From Bradyrhizobium diazoefficiens (GTDB lineage Bacteria; Pseudomonadota; Alphaproteobacteria; Rhizobiales; Xanthobacteraceae): a DNA stretch of 64,000 bases. The stretch is from assembly GCF_018131015.1 (NCBI RefSeq), contig NZ_JAFCJJ010000004.1:62001-126000 (forward strand). Reading direction: 5' to 3'. Shown here piece by piece: positions 29,166-38,100 of the stretch (positions are counted from its first letter, which is position 1; each line of letters begins with the position of its first letter). Below the pieces are notes generated by a model that had not been told where the DNA came from, made no database searches, and saw nothing but the letters and a program-made list of their open reading frames with translations. The position numbers and the translations under genes are program-made.

Positions 29166-30701
29166 ATGAACGATCGCGTCAATTCCGGGACCTCCATATC
29201 CCGCAACATCCTGAAGCCGCGCCGGCTCGCGCTGCTCGGCACCGTGGCCGCACTTGGCGTGGCGGTGCTGGTCAGCTCGCCCATCTCTCCGCTCGGCCTG
29301 ACCTCCTTCGTTGCGCCGGCGCAGGCCGCGGAGGCCGCCGCGACACCGCCGGGCTTCGGCGACCTCGTAGGCAGGGTCAAACCCGCCGTCATCTCGGTGC
29401 GAGTGAAGATCGATCAGGACAACGACAAGACCGCGATGCTGCAGCAGAACCGGATGGACCAGGATGAGGATTCGCCGCTCGACCAGTTCTCCCGGCAGTT
29501 CGGCTTCCGCTTCCCCGATGGCAGGAACGGCATGCCACGTCAGCGCCACCAGGTGATCACCGGCGAGGGATCCGGCTTCTTCATTTCCGCCGACGGCTAT
29601 GCCGTCACCAACAACCACGTCGTCGACCACGCCCAGTCCGTGCAGGTGACGGCCGATGACGGCACGATTTACACCGCGAAGGTCGTCGGAACCGATCCGA
29701 AGACCGACCTTGCGTTGATCAAGGTCGAGGGCAAGAAGGACTTTCCGTTCGTGAAATTCTCCGACCAGAAGCCGCGGATCGGCGACTGGGTGGTTGCGGT
29801 CGGCAATCCCTTCGGCCTCGGCGGCACCGTGACCGCCGGCATCGTCTCGGCCAGCGGCCGCGACATCGGCAACGGTCCCTATGACGACTTCATCCAGATC
29901 GATGCGCCGATCAACAAGGGCAATTCCGGCGGTCCGGCCTTCGACATGAACGGCAACGTGATCGGCGTGAACACCGCCATCTTCTCGCCGTCGGGCGGCT
30001 CGGTCGGAATCGGCTTCGACATCCCGGCCTCGACCGCAAAGCTCGTCGTCGCGCAGTTGAGGGACAAGGGCGCGGTCACCCGCGGCTGGCTCGGCGTGCA
30101 GGTGCAGCCGGTAACGGCCGACATCGCCGACAGCCTCGGCCTCAAGGAGGCACGGGGCGCGATCGTCGACACCCCGCAGGACGGCAGCCCGGCGGCGCAG
30201 GCCGGCATCGAGGCGGGCGACGTCATCACCGCGGTCAACGGCACGGCGGTCAAGGACTCCCGCGATCTTGCGCGTACCATCGCCACGCTGGCGCCGGGCT
30301 CGTCGGTGAAGCTCGACGTCTTTCACAAGGGCGACAGCAAGACGGTGACGCTCGCGCTTGGCGAACTGCCGAACCAGCGGCAGGCCAAGGCCGATCAGGG
30401 CAAGGAGGCCCAGCCGAACGCCGGCACGCCGCGCCTCGGGCTTGCGCTGGCGCCGGCCGCCGACGTGCAGGGCGCCGGCCAGAAGGGCGTCGTGGTCACC
30501 GAAGTCGATCCGGAGGGACCGGCGGGGCAGCGCGGCATCCAGACCGGCGATGTCATCCTCAATGTCGGCGGCAAGCCCGTCGCCAATGTCGGCGACGTCC
30601 GCTCCGAGCTGGCGCAGGCCAAATCGTCCGGCAAGGGCAGTGTGCTGCTGCAGGTGAAGGGTGCGGATGCGACCCGGTTCGTCGCGGTGCCGCTGGCGTG
30701 A
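29166..30701 (+). CDS. degP: Do/DegP (MucD-like) periplasmic serine protease
   Basis: A 511-residue HtrA-family protease for periplasmic quality control. A long N-terminal signal or anchor (about 20-55, LALLGTVAALGVAVLV) precedes the trypsin-like domain: His near residue 151 (TNNHVVDH), Asp near 180 (DPKTDLALIK) and Ser near 253 (GNSGGPAF). Two PDZ domains follow (about 300-390 and 410-505). It is divergent from the universal stress gene and ends at an intrinsic terminator. Confidence 0.93.
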   Translation: MNDRVNSGTSISRNILKPRRLALLGTVAALGVAVLVSSPISPLGLTSFVAPAQAAEAAATPPGFGDLVGRVKPAVISVRVKIDQDNDKTAMLQQNRMDQDEDSPLDQFSRQFGFRFPDGRNGMPRQRHQVITGEGSGFFISADGYAVTNNHVVDHAQSVQVTADDGTIYTAKVVGTDPKTDLALIKVEGKKDFPFVKFSDQKPRIGDWVVAVGNPFGLGGTVTAGIVSASGRDIGNGPYDDFIQIDAPINKGNSGGPAFDMNGNVIGVNTAIFSPSGGSVGIGFDIPASTAKLVVAQLRDKGAVTRGWLGVQVQPVTADIADSLGLKEARGAIVDTPQDGSPAAQAGIEAGDVITAVNGTAVKDSRDLARTIATLAPGSSVKLDVFHKGDSKTVTLALGELPNQRQAKADQGKEAQPNAGTPRLGLALAPAADVQGAGQKGVVVTEVDPEGPAGQRGIQTGDVILNVGGKPVANVGDVRSELAQAKSSGKGSVLLQVKGADATRFVAVPLA

Positions 30702-30730
30702 GGCAAGGCGCGCGGCGGTGCAAGCTCAGG

Positions 30731-30755
30731 AGGCGGCCTGCGGGCCGCCTTTTTC
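30731..30755 (+). terminator. intrinsic terminator after degP
   Basis: AGGCGGCC-TGCG-GGCCGCCT followed by TTTTC: an 8-bp GC-rich stem, tetraloop and T-run 30 bp after the stop. Confidence 0.8.
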
Positions 30756-30978
30756 GTGCCCGTGCCTGCGTAAGCCCCTTGAGATTCCCATCGGCTCGAT
30801 AACATTCTCGTTAACGGCAGCAACGGTGACCCGGTTCGTCCGAAAAAGCCGCGTTCGCTCGTCAGGCTTGGGATTCGCTGCAGGGCCGCTGCGGCGGCGA
30901 AGCAGGTTGCTGGAGAAACTTCCAGCGTCCGGTGGTTTTTCGGAGCCGGTCGCTGGCTTGCATTTGATCGGTGCCGCG

Positions 30979-31341
30979 ATGGATCGATTGAAGCTCTCGC
31001 TGAGGCGCGCGCTGCTTGTGGCGCCGTTCGTGCTGTCGAGCGGACATGCGGTTGCGCGCGACGACGGCCGCTTCGCCGATTCTCCGCTCAAGCCCTGGTT
31101 CGACAGCCTGCGCAGCCATCTCGGCCCGTGCTGTTCGGATGCCGACGGCGTCGCGGTGGCCGATCCCGATTGGGAATCGCATAACGGGCATTACCGGGTG
31201 CGCATCGACGGGCAATGGGTCGAGGTGCCCGATGAAGCCGTCATCACCGAGCCGAACCGTGCTGGCCGCACCATGGTGTGGCCGGTCAAGACCGTGTTCG
31301 GCGTCGCGATCCGCTGTTTCATGCCGGGCAGCATGATCTGA
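30979..31341 (+). CDS. secreted protein with conserved cysteines
   Basis: A 120-residue protein starting at ATG 30979 with a signal peptide (LRRALLVAPFVLSSGHAVA). The mature part has a CC pair (GPCCSDADG near residue 53) and one Cys near the C-terminus (AIRCFMPG). The frame extends upstream to 30661 but that part is not protein-like. It looks like a small periplasmic protein of a type frequent in Bradyrhizobium; no function is assigned. Confidence 0.7.
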   Translation: MDRLKLSLRRALLVAPFVLSSGHAVARDDGRFADSPLKPWFDSLRSHLGPCCSDADGVAVADPDWESHNGHYRVRIDGQWVEVPDEAVITEPNRAGRTMVWPVKTVFGVAIRCFMPGSMI

Positions 31342-31347
31342 GCCGCG

Positions 31348-31623
31348 TCACCGCTTTGCGGATTTGCGCTTCGAGGATTTCTTCGACGTCTTCCTGGATG
31401 CCTTCCTGGTGCTCTTCCGCTTCGAGGCCTTCTTCGGGACCTTCTTGCCCTTCTTGCGCGCCTTCGACAGTCCGATCGCGATCGCCTGCTTGCGGCTCTT
31501 CACGCGTCCGCCGCGGCCACCGCGTCCGCTCTTCGCGGTACCCTTCTTGTAGCGCCGCATTTCCTTTTCGACATCGCTGCCGGAGCTGCGTGAGTAACGG
31601 CGTTTCTTTGCCTTGCGTGCCAT
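31348..31623 (-). CDS. lysine/arginine-rich DUF6496-like protein
   Basis: A 91-residue strongly basic protein. EVEKEM-like DVEKEMRRYKKG, then SGRGGRGGRVKSRKQAIAIGLSKARKKGKKVP match the short DUF6496 core; the tail is repeats of SKRK/TRKASRK that resemble histone H1 tails and would bind nucleic acid. An EcfG-type promoter lies 26 bp upstream, so it is likely stress-induced. Confidence 0.75.
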   Translation of the reverse strand: MARKAKKRRYSRSSGSDVEKEMRRYKKGTAKSGRGGRGGRVKSRKQAIAIGLSKARKKGKKVPKKASKRKSTRKASRKTSKKSSKRKSAKR

Positions 31624-31648
31624 GAATGTCCTCCCTTGGCCGAGGGAG

Positions 31649-31673
31649 AACCAGCCGTCACAGGCATGGTTCC
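31649..31673 (-). promoter_or_regulatory. EcfG-type promoter (DUF6496 gene)
   Basis: Minus strand GGAAC (31673-31669), 16-nt spacer, GGTT (31652-31649), 26 bp from ATG 31623. Confidence 0.6.
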
Positions 31674-31707
31674 GAATGCGCGCGCAAAGCTCGCCGCAGG
31701 TGTGGGA

Positions 31708-31902
31708 CTAGAAGGAATTCGCGAGCTCGATCTCCGCCTCCAGCGCCCGGATGCGGCGCGCGGCTTCGGTGAAGGACAGGTCTCGATCGTACTGCGTGGG
31801 CTGATAGGCCTCCTCGCTCAGCCGCTTCAGTCTCTGCCCCTGCGTCCGGGTCATCTGCTCGTTAAGAAAAACCCGGGCGTCGTATTTACCCTGAACCTGC
31901 AT
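31708..31902 (-). CDS. DUF3072-like small protein
   Basis: A 64-residue soluble protein: MTRTQGQRLKRLSEEA, then FTEAARRIRALEAEIE, the motif order of the DUF3072 family (T..Q...L..L..EA, L....A...I..L). The upstream region is AT-rich. Function unknown. Confidence 0.6.
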   Translation of the reverse strand: MQVQGKYDARVFLNEQMTRTQGQRLKRLSEEAYQPTQYDRDLSFTEAARRIRALEAEIELANSF

Positions 31903-31963
31903 CTCGCCTCTCCATTCTGAAATCGTGACTTGACTATATGTTCTTATTTTGTTCTAACAAGTC

Positions 31964-32239
31964 ATGGACAACAGAATTAATGAAATTCGACGTAAAATCA
32001 GCGCCTTGAGGCTGGAGATGGCCGACATCGAGGCGACCGTGCGCGACCTCGTCAACCGCGACCGCGACTGCACCGAAAAAGCCCTGGCGCAGATCGGCCT
32101 GCGCCGGAAGATCAACCTGCTGATCGGCGAATGGAGAGCGGCCGGCGGCGGCGAAATGTTGCCCGGCATCCGCGATCGCGTGCGCCTTCGCCCGCAGAAG
32201 AGCGAGGGCAGGCCGCTACGCCTGGCCGCGCCCCGCTGA
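31964..32239 (+). CDS. small coiled-coil protein
   Basis: A 91-residue helical protein (INEIRRKISALRLEMADIEATVRDLV) with a basic C-terminus. It is divergent from the DUF3072 gene over a 61-bp AT-rich spacer. No obvious Shine-Dalgarno is seen before ATG 31964, so the start is uncertain. No family recognised. Confidence 0.55.
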   Translation: MDNRINEIRRKISALRLEMADIEATVRDLVNRDRDCTEKALAQIGLRRKINLLIGEWRAAGGGEMLPGIRDRVRLRPQKSEGRPLRLAAPR

Positions 32240-32257
32240 GAGATTTGGAGACGCGCG

Positions 32258-32467
32258 GTGGAGGAAGGCCCGGACGCTTACCGGATTCTGAGACTGCGCG
32301 CAGAGATCCTGGAGCTTGGGTCCGCGATCCGGCAATTGCAGCGCGAGGGGCTCGACGATGCGGCGGCCCAGCTTCTGATCGTGCGCAAGCGGGCGCAGCT
32401 CGACCACCTCGTGAAGACGAATCCCGAAGGCCGTCGCCTTAACACCACTGACATCCGGCGCAGCTAA
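32258..32467 (+). CDS. small helical protein
   Basis: A 69-residue protein from GTG 32258 with GGAG upstream, 18 bp after the previous stop, so probably cotranscribed. It has two leucine-rich helices (ILRLRAEILELGSAIRQL, LLIVRKRAQLDHLV). It is weakly similar in style to its 91-residue neighbour. Unknown function. Confidence 0.5.
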   Translation: MEEGPDAYRILRLRAEILELGSAIRQLQREGLDDAAAQLLIVRKRAQLDHLVKTNPEGRRLNTTDIRRS

Positions 32468-32504
32468 AGCATGCGCGCAAGCGCAAACACGCTGGAGCTC
32501 GTCG

Positions 32505-32696
32505 ATGCCCGATATGGACATTGGCGCCTCGCAGGCGGTGCTCGACGAGATCTGCGCCGACGTGCCCGCGTCCGCGACGCGCGAATGTGTTGCGGCAAAA
32601 CTGCGCCAGGCGACGCACCGGAATGGCTGCTCCATCGAGGATTTGAGGCACGCCGGCCGAGGCGTGCTGATCCGCGCGCCGACCATGTGGCCCTGA
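32505..32696 (+). CDS. small hypothetical protein
   Basis: A 63-residue soluble protein (MPDMDIGASQAVLDEICADV) with two Cys in ECVAAKLRQ and NGCSIED; the segment resembles short proteins predicted to act with stress or DNA-binding regulons in Bradyrhizobium, but no family is certain. It is followed by a palindromic terminator. Confidence 0.5.
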   Translation: MPDMDIGASQAVLDEICADVPASATRECVAAKLRQATHRNGCSIEDLRHAGRGVLIRAPTMWP

Positions 32697-32716
32697 GTAT
32701 TTCGTCCGTCCAGCAA

Positions 32717-32740
32717 AAGGCCCCGCGATCGCGGGGCCTT
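32717..32740. terminator. bidirectional terminator
   Basis: A 24-bp self-complementary sequence (AAGGCCCCGC-GATC-GCGGGGCCTT) between convergent small genes, with A-rich and T-containing flanks. Confidence 0.7.
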
Positions 32741-32758
32741 CGATCAATTGCCGCGAGC

Positions 32759-32983
32759 TTACTTGGTGTTGCTCTTGGTCATGGTGCCACCCTGGTCGGA
32801 ACCGGGACCGGAGCCGCCCTGGCCGGACGCGTCAGGGCCCTTGGAGGGCTTGGTGTTGGCGCCCGTTGTCTGCGACATCGAGGATCCGTGCTTGGCCTTG
32901 TGCGACTTGGCCTGCACGGCGAAGGGCGCGGCGGCAAGGCCGGTCGCCAGCATCACGGCGAGAGCGAGCTTGGTGGTCTTCAT
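32759..32983 (-). CDS. small secreted Gly/Ser-rich protein
   Basis: A 74-residue protein from ATG 32983 with a clear signal peptide (MKTTKLALAVMLATGLAAAP, cleavage near VQA). The mature part is hydrophilic and low complexity (KAKHGSSMSQ, GQGGSGPGSDQGG). AGGGAG precedes the start. An EcfG-type promoter is 39 bp upstream. Similar short stress proteins are seen at 41763. Confidence 0.7.
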   Translation of the reverse strand: MKTTKLALAVMLATGLAAAPFAVQAKSHKAKHGSSMSQTTGANTKPSKGPDASGQGGSGPGSDQGGTMTKSNTK

Positions 32984-33021
32984 GAGTCGGAACTCCCTGA
33001 GTTGAATTGACGCAGGCAGCC

Positions 33022-33046
33022 AACCGCGATCCGCGGCAGGAGTTCC
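33022..33046 (-). promoter_or_regulatory. EcfG-type promoter (secreted small protein)
   Basis: Minus strand GGAAC (33046-33042), 16-nt spacer, GGTT (33025-33022), 39 bp from ATG 32983. Confidence 0.6.
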
Positions 33047-33077
33047 GAACGAAACCGCCGCGTGCGTCACGTGCTCT

Positions 33078-33335
33078 TCAAGATTCCTTGTCTTCCGCGA
33101 GGATGAATACGGCGCCGGTCAGCGTCGCCCCGATAGCGAATGTCGTCACCAACGTGAGGACGAAGACGACAACGGCAGGACGTCCGCCGTCCTGAACGAG
33201 GTTGGTGACTGCCGGATTGGTCAGCACCAGTGCGAGACCGAAGGCGAGGCCGAGCGCCGTGCCCATCATCGCATGCGTCATCAGCCTGATGACGCCTGTG
33301 ACGGAAATCACGCCGGGAGACTTCTTCACGCGCAT
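33078..33335 (-). CDS. small two-helix membrane protein
   Basis: An 85-residue protein with two hydrophobic helices (MMGTALGLAFGLALVLT and VVVFVLTLVTTFAIGATLTGAVFIL) joined by a polar loop. No family recognised. A consensus EcfG promoter lies 27 bp before ATG 33335. Confidence 0.65.
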   Translation of the reverse strand: MRVKKSPGVISVTGVIRLMTHAMMGTALGLAFGLALVLTNPAVTNLVQDGGRPAVVVFVLTLVTTFAIGATLTGAVFILAEDKES

Positions 33336-33361
33336 GGAACTGCATCCCGATCCGCCACGCC

Positions 33362-33386
33362 AACGCGTGCGAAAAATGAGGGTTCC
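33362..33386 (-). promoter_or_regulatory. EcfG-type promoter (membrane protein gene)
   Basis: Minus strand GGAAC (33386-33382), 16-nt spacer, CGTT (33365-33362): full consensus, 27 bp from ATG 33335. It overlaps the 5' region of the divergent gene at 33393. Confidence 0.7.
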
Positions 33387-33392
33387 TACCGC

Positions 33393-33698
33393 ATGAAGGA
33401 ATTGTCATCTGCCGCTTCATCCGGCGTTCATGCCGGCCTTGCGAGGATGGACGCCATCAACACGGGAACATCCGATATGGGTAAGGTCGTCTTTCTCTAT
33501 CGCTCGCTGGCTTATCGCAACGCCGCCGCCGACATGCTGCGCAAGGCGCGCAAGCTGCCCCGTGGCGTCGAGCGAAGCGCAGCCCGCCGTTATGCGAAGG
33601 CGCTCCGCGACCTCGCGCGAACCGAAGCCTGGCTTGAAGGTCGTGTCGCCGATGAGGCCCAGCCATCGCGGCCTGTGAGGCGGGCCGCGTCCGGCTAG
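33393..33698 (+). CDS. small basic protein
   Basis: A 101-residue protein from ATG 33393 (GAGGG upstream); an internal ATG at 33477 is a less supported start. The core VVFLYRSLAYRNAAADMLRK and ERSAARRYAKALRDLARTEAWLEG is helical and Arg-rich. Its 3' end overlaps the convergent HWE kinase stop by 4 bp. Unknown function. Confidence 0.55.
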   Translation: MKELSSAASSGVHAGLARMDAINTGTSDMGKVVFLYRSLAYRNAAADMLRKARKLPRGVERSAARRYAKALRDLARTEAWLEGRVADEAQPSRPVRRAASG

Positions 33699-35179
33699 CC
33701 CGACGCGAGCTGCAATTCGGCCGAATTGTCACCGTCGGCGGATGCCGCATTTGCCGCGGTCTTCGGGGTCAATGGCACTTCGAGGCGGCACAACAGACCC
33801 TCGGGGCGCCAGTTGAACTGTGCCTGTCCACCGAGCTGGGACTCGACACTTGCCAGCAGGCTCCTTGTGCCGAAGCCGCGCGATTTCGGCGTCCTGACCA
33901 GGGGGCCGCCGGATTCCTCCCAGGTCACCGCAAGCGTGCTGTCGTCAGCCTCCCAGCTGATCGCGAGCCGCCCTGACCTCGTCGAGAGCGCACCGTATTT
34001 TGCCGAATTGGTGAAGAGCTCGTGCAGCGCCAGGGCCAGCGTCTGCGCGGTGGCCGGCACCAATTGCACCTCGGGACCAGACAGCCTGATCTGGCCGCCG
34101 AGCGAATAGGGCGCGAGCTCCTCGTCGATCAGCCTGGAGAGCTCGGCGCCCTGCCAGCTCGACAGCGACAGGATGGTGTGCACACGCGCCAGCGCATTGA
34201 TGCGCCCTTCGACCGCGTTGACGTAGGCCTTGACCTCGTCGGCGCGGGTGAGGCGCACGATCGATTGCGCCAGCGCCAGCGCATTCTTGGCGCGATGATC
34301 GACCTCCCGCGCCAGCAGGCTTTGCCGCTCCTCGGCGCGCTTGCGCTCGGTGATGTCCACGGTGACGCCGCTTACCCGCACGACGCGGCCGCTCTCGTCG
34401 ATGGTTGCGGCCGCCGTGGCCACGCACCAGCGCACCTCGCCATCGGGACGGCTGACGCGGAACTCCGCCTCGTAGGACCGCGCGTCGGTGTTGAATGCGG
34501 CAATCGCCTGGCGGAACTGATCGACGTCATCCGGATGGAGCAGGGCTTGGATGTTCGCCGAAGAGACGCTGAAGCTCTCCGGCGTCACGCCGAAAATGCG
34601 GTACTGGCCTTCGTCCCACATCCAGTCGCCGTTGATCCAGTCCCAGTCCCAGGATCCCATCTTGCCGGCGGCGATCGCCATGCTGCGGCGCTCCTCGCTC
34701 GCGCGCAGCTTTGCGGTGGAATTCTCCAGTTCGGCCGTGCGTGCACGGACGCGGTCCTCGAGCTCCTGGTTCAGCCGTTCGAGCTCGCGGGTCTTGCGAT
34801 AGAGCTCCGCAAACACCTTGATCTTGGCCCGCAGCACCTCCGGCACGACGGGCACCGGGACGTAGTCGACCGCGCCCATCTCGTAGCCGCGCAATCGGTC
34901 GATGTCGCTGACCTGAATGGCGGAGATGAAGATCATCGCGGTCTTCTGGAAGCGCGGATGCTCGCGGATCATCGCCGCCAGCTCGAAGCCGTCGAGTTCC
35001 GGCATGCAGACGTCGACGAGGATCACCGCGATCTCGGTCTTGAGCAGGACCTCCAGCGCCTCGCGGCCGGACGAGGCGATCACGAGGTTCTCGCCAAGAT
35101 CCTTCAGAATCACCTCATAGGCGAGCAGCTTGGCCGGCTGGTCGTCGACGAGGAGGATGTTGACTTTTTCCTGGTCCAT
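33695..35179 (-). CDS. REC-PAS-HWE histidine kinase
   Basis: A 494-residue soluble kinase. An N-terminal receiver (about 7-125; ILLVDDQPAKLLAYE, phosphoacceptor Asp near 56 in LVDVCMPELDG) is joined by a coiled coil to a PAS/PAC domain (about 175-290; SWDWDWINGDW). An HWE-type kinase core follows: REVDHRAKNALALAQ with His near 297, ALHELFTNSAKYGALS, and the WEE motif in LAVTWEESGGP. HWE kinases often feed atypical or PhyR-type regulators in alphaproteobacteria. It starts 14 bp after the poly-HAMP kinase and is presumably cotranscribed from its EcfG-type promoter; its receiver may take phosphate from that kinase. Confidence 0.92.
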   Translation of the reverse strand: MDQEKVNILLVDDQPAKLLAYEVILKDLGENLVIASSGREALEVLLKTEIAVILVDVCMPELDGFELAAMIREHPRFQKTAMIFISAIQVSDIDRLRGYEMGAVDYVPVPVVPEVLRAKIKVFAELYRKTRELERLNQELEDRVRARTAELENSTAKLRASEERRSMAIAAGKMGSWDWDWINGDWMWDEGQYRIFGVTPESFSVSSANIQALLHPDDVDQFRQAIAAFNTDARSYEAEFRVSRPDGEVRWCVATAAATIDESGRVVRVSGVTVDITERKRAEERQSLLAREVDHRAKNALALAQSIVRLTRADEVKAYVNAVEGRINALARVHTILSLSSWQGAELSRLIDEELAPYSLGGQIRLSGPEVQLVPATAQTLALALHELFTNSAKYGALSTRSGRLAISWEADDSTLAVTWEESGGPLVRTPKSRGFGTRSLLASVESQLGGQAQFNWRPEGLLCRLEVPLTPKTAANAASADGDNSAELQLASG

Positions 35180-35193
35180 TCGCGGATCCAAAC

Positions 35194-38100
35194 TCAACGG
35201 TGCAGCCACATGCGGATCGCAAGCAGCAATTGATCGGTGTTGACGGGTTTGGCGAGGTAGTCGGACGCGCCGGCTTCCAGGCACTTTTCGCGGTCGCCCT
35301 TCATGGCCTTGGCGGTCAGTGCGATGATCGGCAGGCGCGCGAAGGCGGGGTTCTCGCGGATCACGCCGATGGTCTGATAGCCATCCATCTGCGGCATCAT
35401 GATGTCCATCAGCACGATCGCGATCTCCGGATTGGATTCGACCAGCGCTACCGCTTCCCGGCCGGTGGTCGCCGTCAGCACCTTCATGCCGCGCCGTTCC
35501 AGCACGCTGGACAGCGCGAAGATGTTGCGGGCGTCGTCGTCGACGAGCAGCGCGGTCTTGCCGATCAGATCCTCGTCGGAGCTGTTCAGCTTCTCGAGCA
35601 TACGCTGCTTCTCGAGCGGAAGTTCCGTGATCACGCGATGCAGGAACAGTGCGGTCTCGTCGAGCAGGCGCTCCGGTGATTCCACGCCCTTGACCACGAT
35701 GCTGCGCGCCATGGTGTGCAGCTCCGCATCCTCCTCGGCCGAGAGCTCGCGGCCGGTGAACACGACGACCGGGACGTTCGACAGCGTCTCGTCGTTGCGG
35801 ATCTGGTCGAGCACCTCGAAGCCGCTCATGTCCGGCAGCCGCAGGTCGAGCACCACGCAGTCGCAAGGCGCCTCGCGCATCGTCGACAGCGCGCCGGCGC
35901 CGGTGTCGGTCGTCACGATCTCGATGTCGTCATGGTGCAGCAGCTCGCGGATCGACATCTGCTCGGCTTCGTTGTCCTCGACGATGAGGAGCCGCTTGCG
36001 CCGCGGGCGCGCATATTCCTTGATCTGCGTCAGCGCGGCCGCGACGCCTTCGGTCGTGGTCGGCTTGTTGACGAAGGAGAAGGCGCCGCGTGCCAGCGCA
36101 TGCTGGCGGTCCTCGTCGAGCGTGATGATCTGAACGGGGATGTGGCGCGTCAGCGGGTTGTGCTTGAGCTGGCTCAGCACCGTCCAGCCGAGCATGTCGG
36201 GGAGGAACACGTCGAGCGAGACGGCTCGCGGCTGGTACTGCTTGGCAAGCTCCAGCGCCTCGGCGCCGCGCGCGGCGACCAGAACCTTGAAACCCTTGTC
36301 GCGGGCGAGGTCGACCAGGATGCGCGCATAATGCGGATCGTCCTCGACGATCAGCAGGATGGTGTCGCCGGGCTCGAGGTTGAGCCGGTCATCCGGAAGC
36401 TGCTCGATGACGCGATGCTCGGGTGCGGTCGGCTGCAGCGCGGGCGGCTGGCTGTGCTCCGGCGCGGGGGCACGCGGCGCCAGCGTCGGACCGGAATATT
36501 TCAGCGGCAGATAGAGCGTGAAGGACGAGCCCTTGCCGGGCGCGCTGCGCAGGTGAATCTCGCCGCCGAGCAGGCTCGCCAGTTCGCGGCTGATGGCAAG
36601 GCCGAGGCCGGTGCCGCCATATTTGCGGCTGGTGCCGGCATCCGCCTGCTGGAACGCCTCGAAGATCAGCTTCTGCTTCTCCAGCGGGATGCCGATTCCG
36701 GTATCGGCGACCTCGAAGGCAATTACGGCAGGCGCGGCGTTCAGTACCGGATGATCCGGGCTCCAGCCGCCGAGCGCGCCGCCGACCTTGAGCCGCACCT
36801 CGCCTTCGGCGGTGAACTTGAAGGCGTTGGAGAGCAGGTTTTTGAGAACCTGCTGCAGCCGCTTGGAGTCGGTGACGAGGCTGCGCGCGAGGTTCGGATC
36901 GACGTCGATCTTGAACGACAAATTGCGGTTCTCCGCCTCGTGACGGAACGGCCGGCCCACGGTCTCGAGCAGGTTCGCGGTCAGGATTTCCTCGGCGTCC
37001 ACCGTCACGGTGCCGGATTCGATCTTGGACAGGTCGAGAATGTCGCTGATGAGGTTCAACAGGTCGGTGCCGGCGCCGTGGATGGTGCGGGCGAACTCGA
37101 CCTGCTTGGCGGAGAGGTTGCCGTCCGGATTGTCGGTGAGCTGCTGGCCGAGGATCAGGATCGAGTTCAGCGGCGTGCGCAGCTCGTGGCTCATATTGGC
37201 GAGGAATTCGGACTTGTACTTCGAGGTCAGCGCGAGCTCGGTCGCCTTTTCTTCGAGCGCGCGGCGGGCCTGCTCGATTTCCTGGTTCTTGCGTTCCACT
37301 TCGACGTTGCGCTCGGCGAGCTGCTGCGCCTTCTGCTCGAGCTGATCGTTGGTCTGCTGCAATTCGCGCTGCTGGGTCTGGAGCTCGCCGGCGAGCTGCT
37401 GCGACTGCTTCAGCAGGCCCTCGGTCTGCATCGTCGCCTCGATCGAGTTGAGCACGATGCCGATGGAATCGGTGAGCTGCTCCAGGAAGGTCATCTGCGA
37501 GGTCGTGAAGGAGGTGAGGGAAGCGAGCTCGATCACCGCCTTGACCTGGCCCTCGAACAGCACCGGCAGCACCACGAGGTTCCTCGGCGCGACGCGGAGC
37601 AGCGCCGAGTTGATCGGAACCACGTCGGGGGGAATGTCGCCGACCAGGCGCGGCCGCCGGTCGAGCGCGCACTGGCCGATCAGGCCCTCGCCGAACTGCA
37701 ACACGCGCTGATAGGGGTAGACGCCGTCGCCGGCGTAGGAGGCGAGCAGCAGGAGCTGCGGATTGTCCTCGCTCTCGACCTGGTAGATCACGCCGGTATG
37801 CGCGTTCACCAGCGGCGACAGCTCGGAGAGCAGCAGCCGGCCGACGGTGGTGAGGTCGCGCTGGCCCTGCAGCATGTTGGTGAATTTGGCGAGGTTGGTC
37901 TTCAGCCAGTCCTGCTCGGTGTTCACGTCCGTCGTCAGGCGGAGGTTCGTGATCATCGTGTTGATGTTGTCTTTCAACTCGGCGACTTCGCCGCGGGCGT
38001 CGACCTGGATCGACCGCGTCAGGTCGCCCTTGGTCACGGCGGTTGCCACTTCCGCGATGGCGCGCACCTGCGAGGTCAAATTGGCCGCCAGCAGGTTGAC

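Noticed and set aside
30661..30978. N-terminal extension of the secreted Cys protein
   Set aside because: The extension spans the degP terminator and lacks a ribosome site; the signal peptide begins at ATG 30979.
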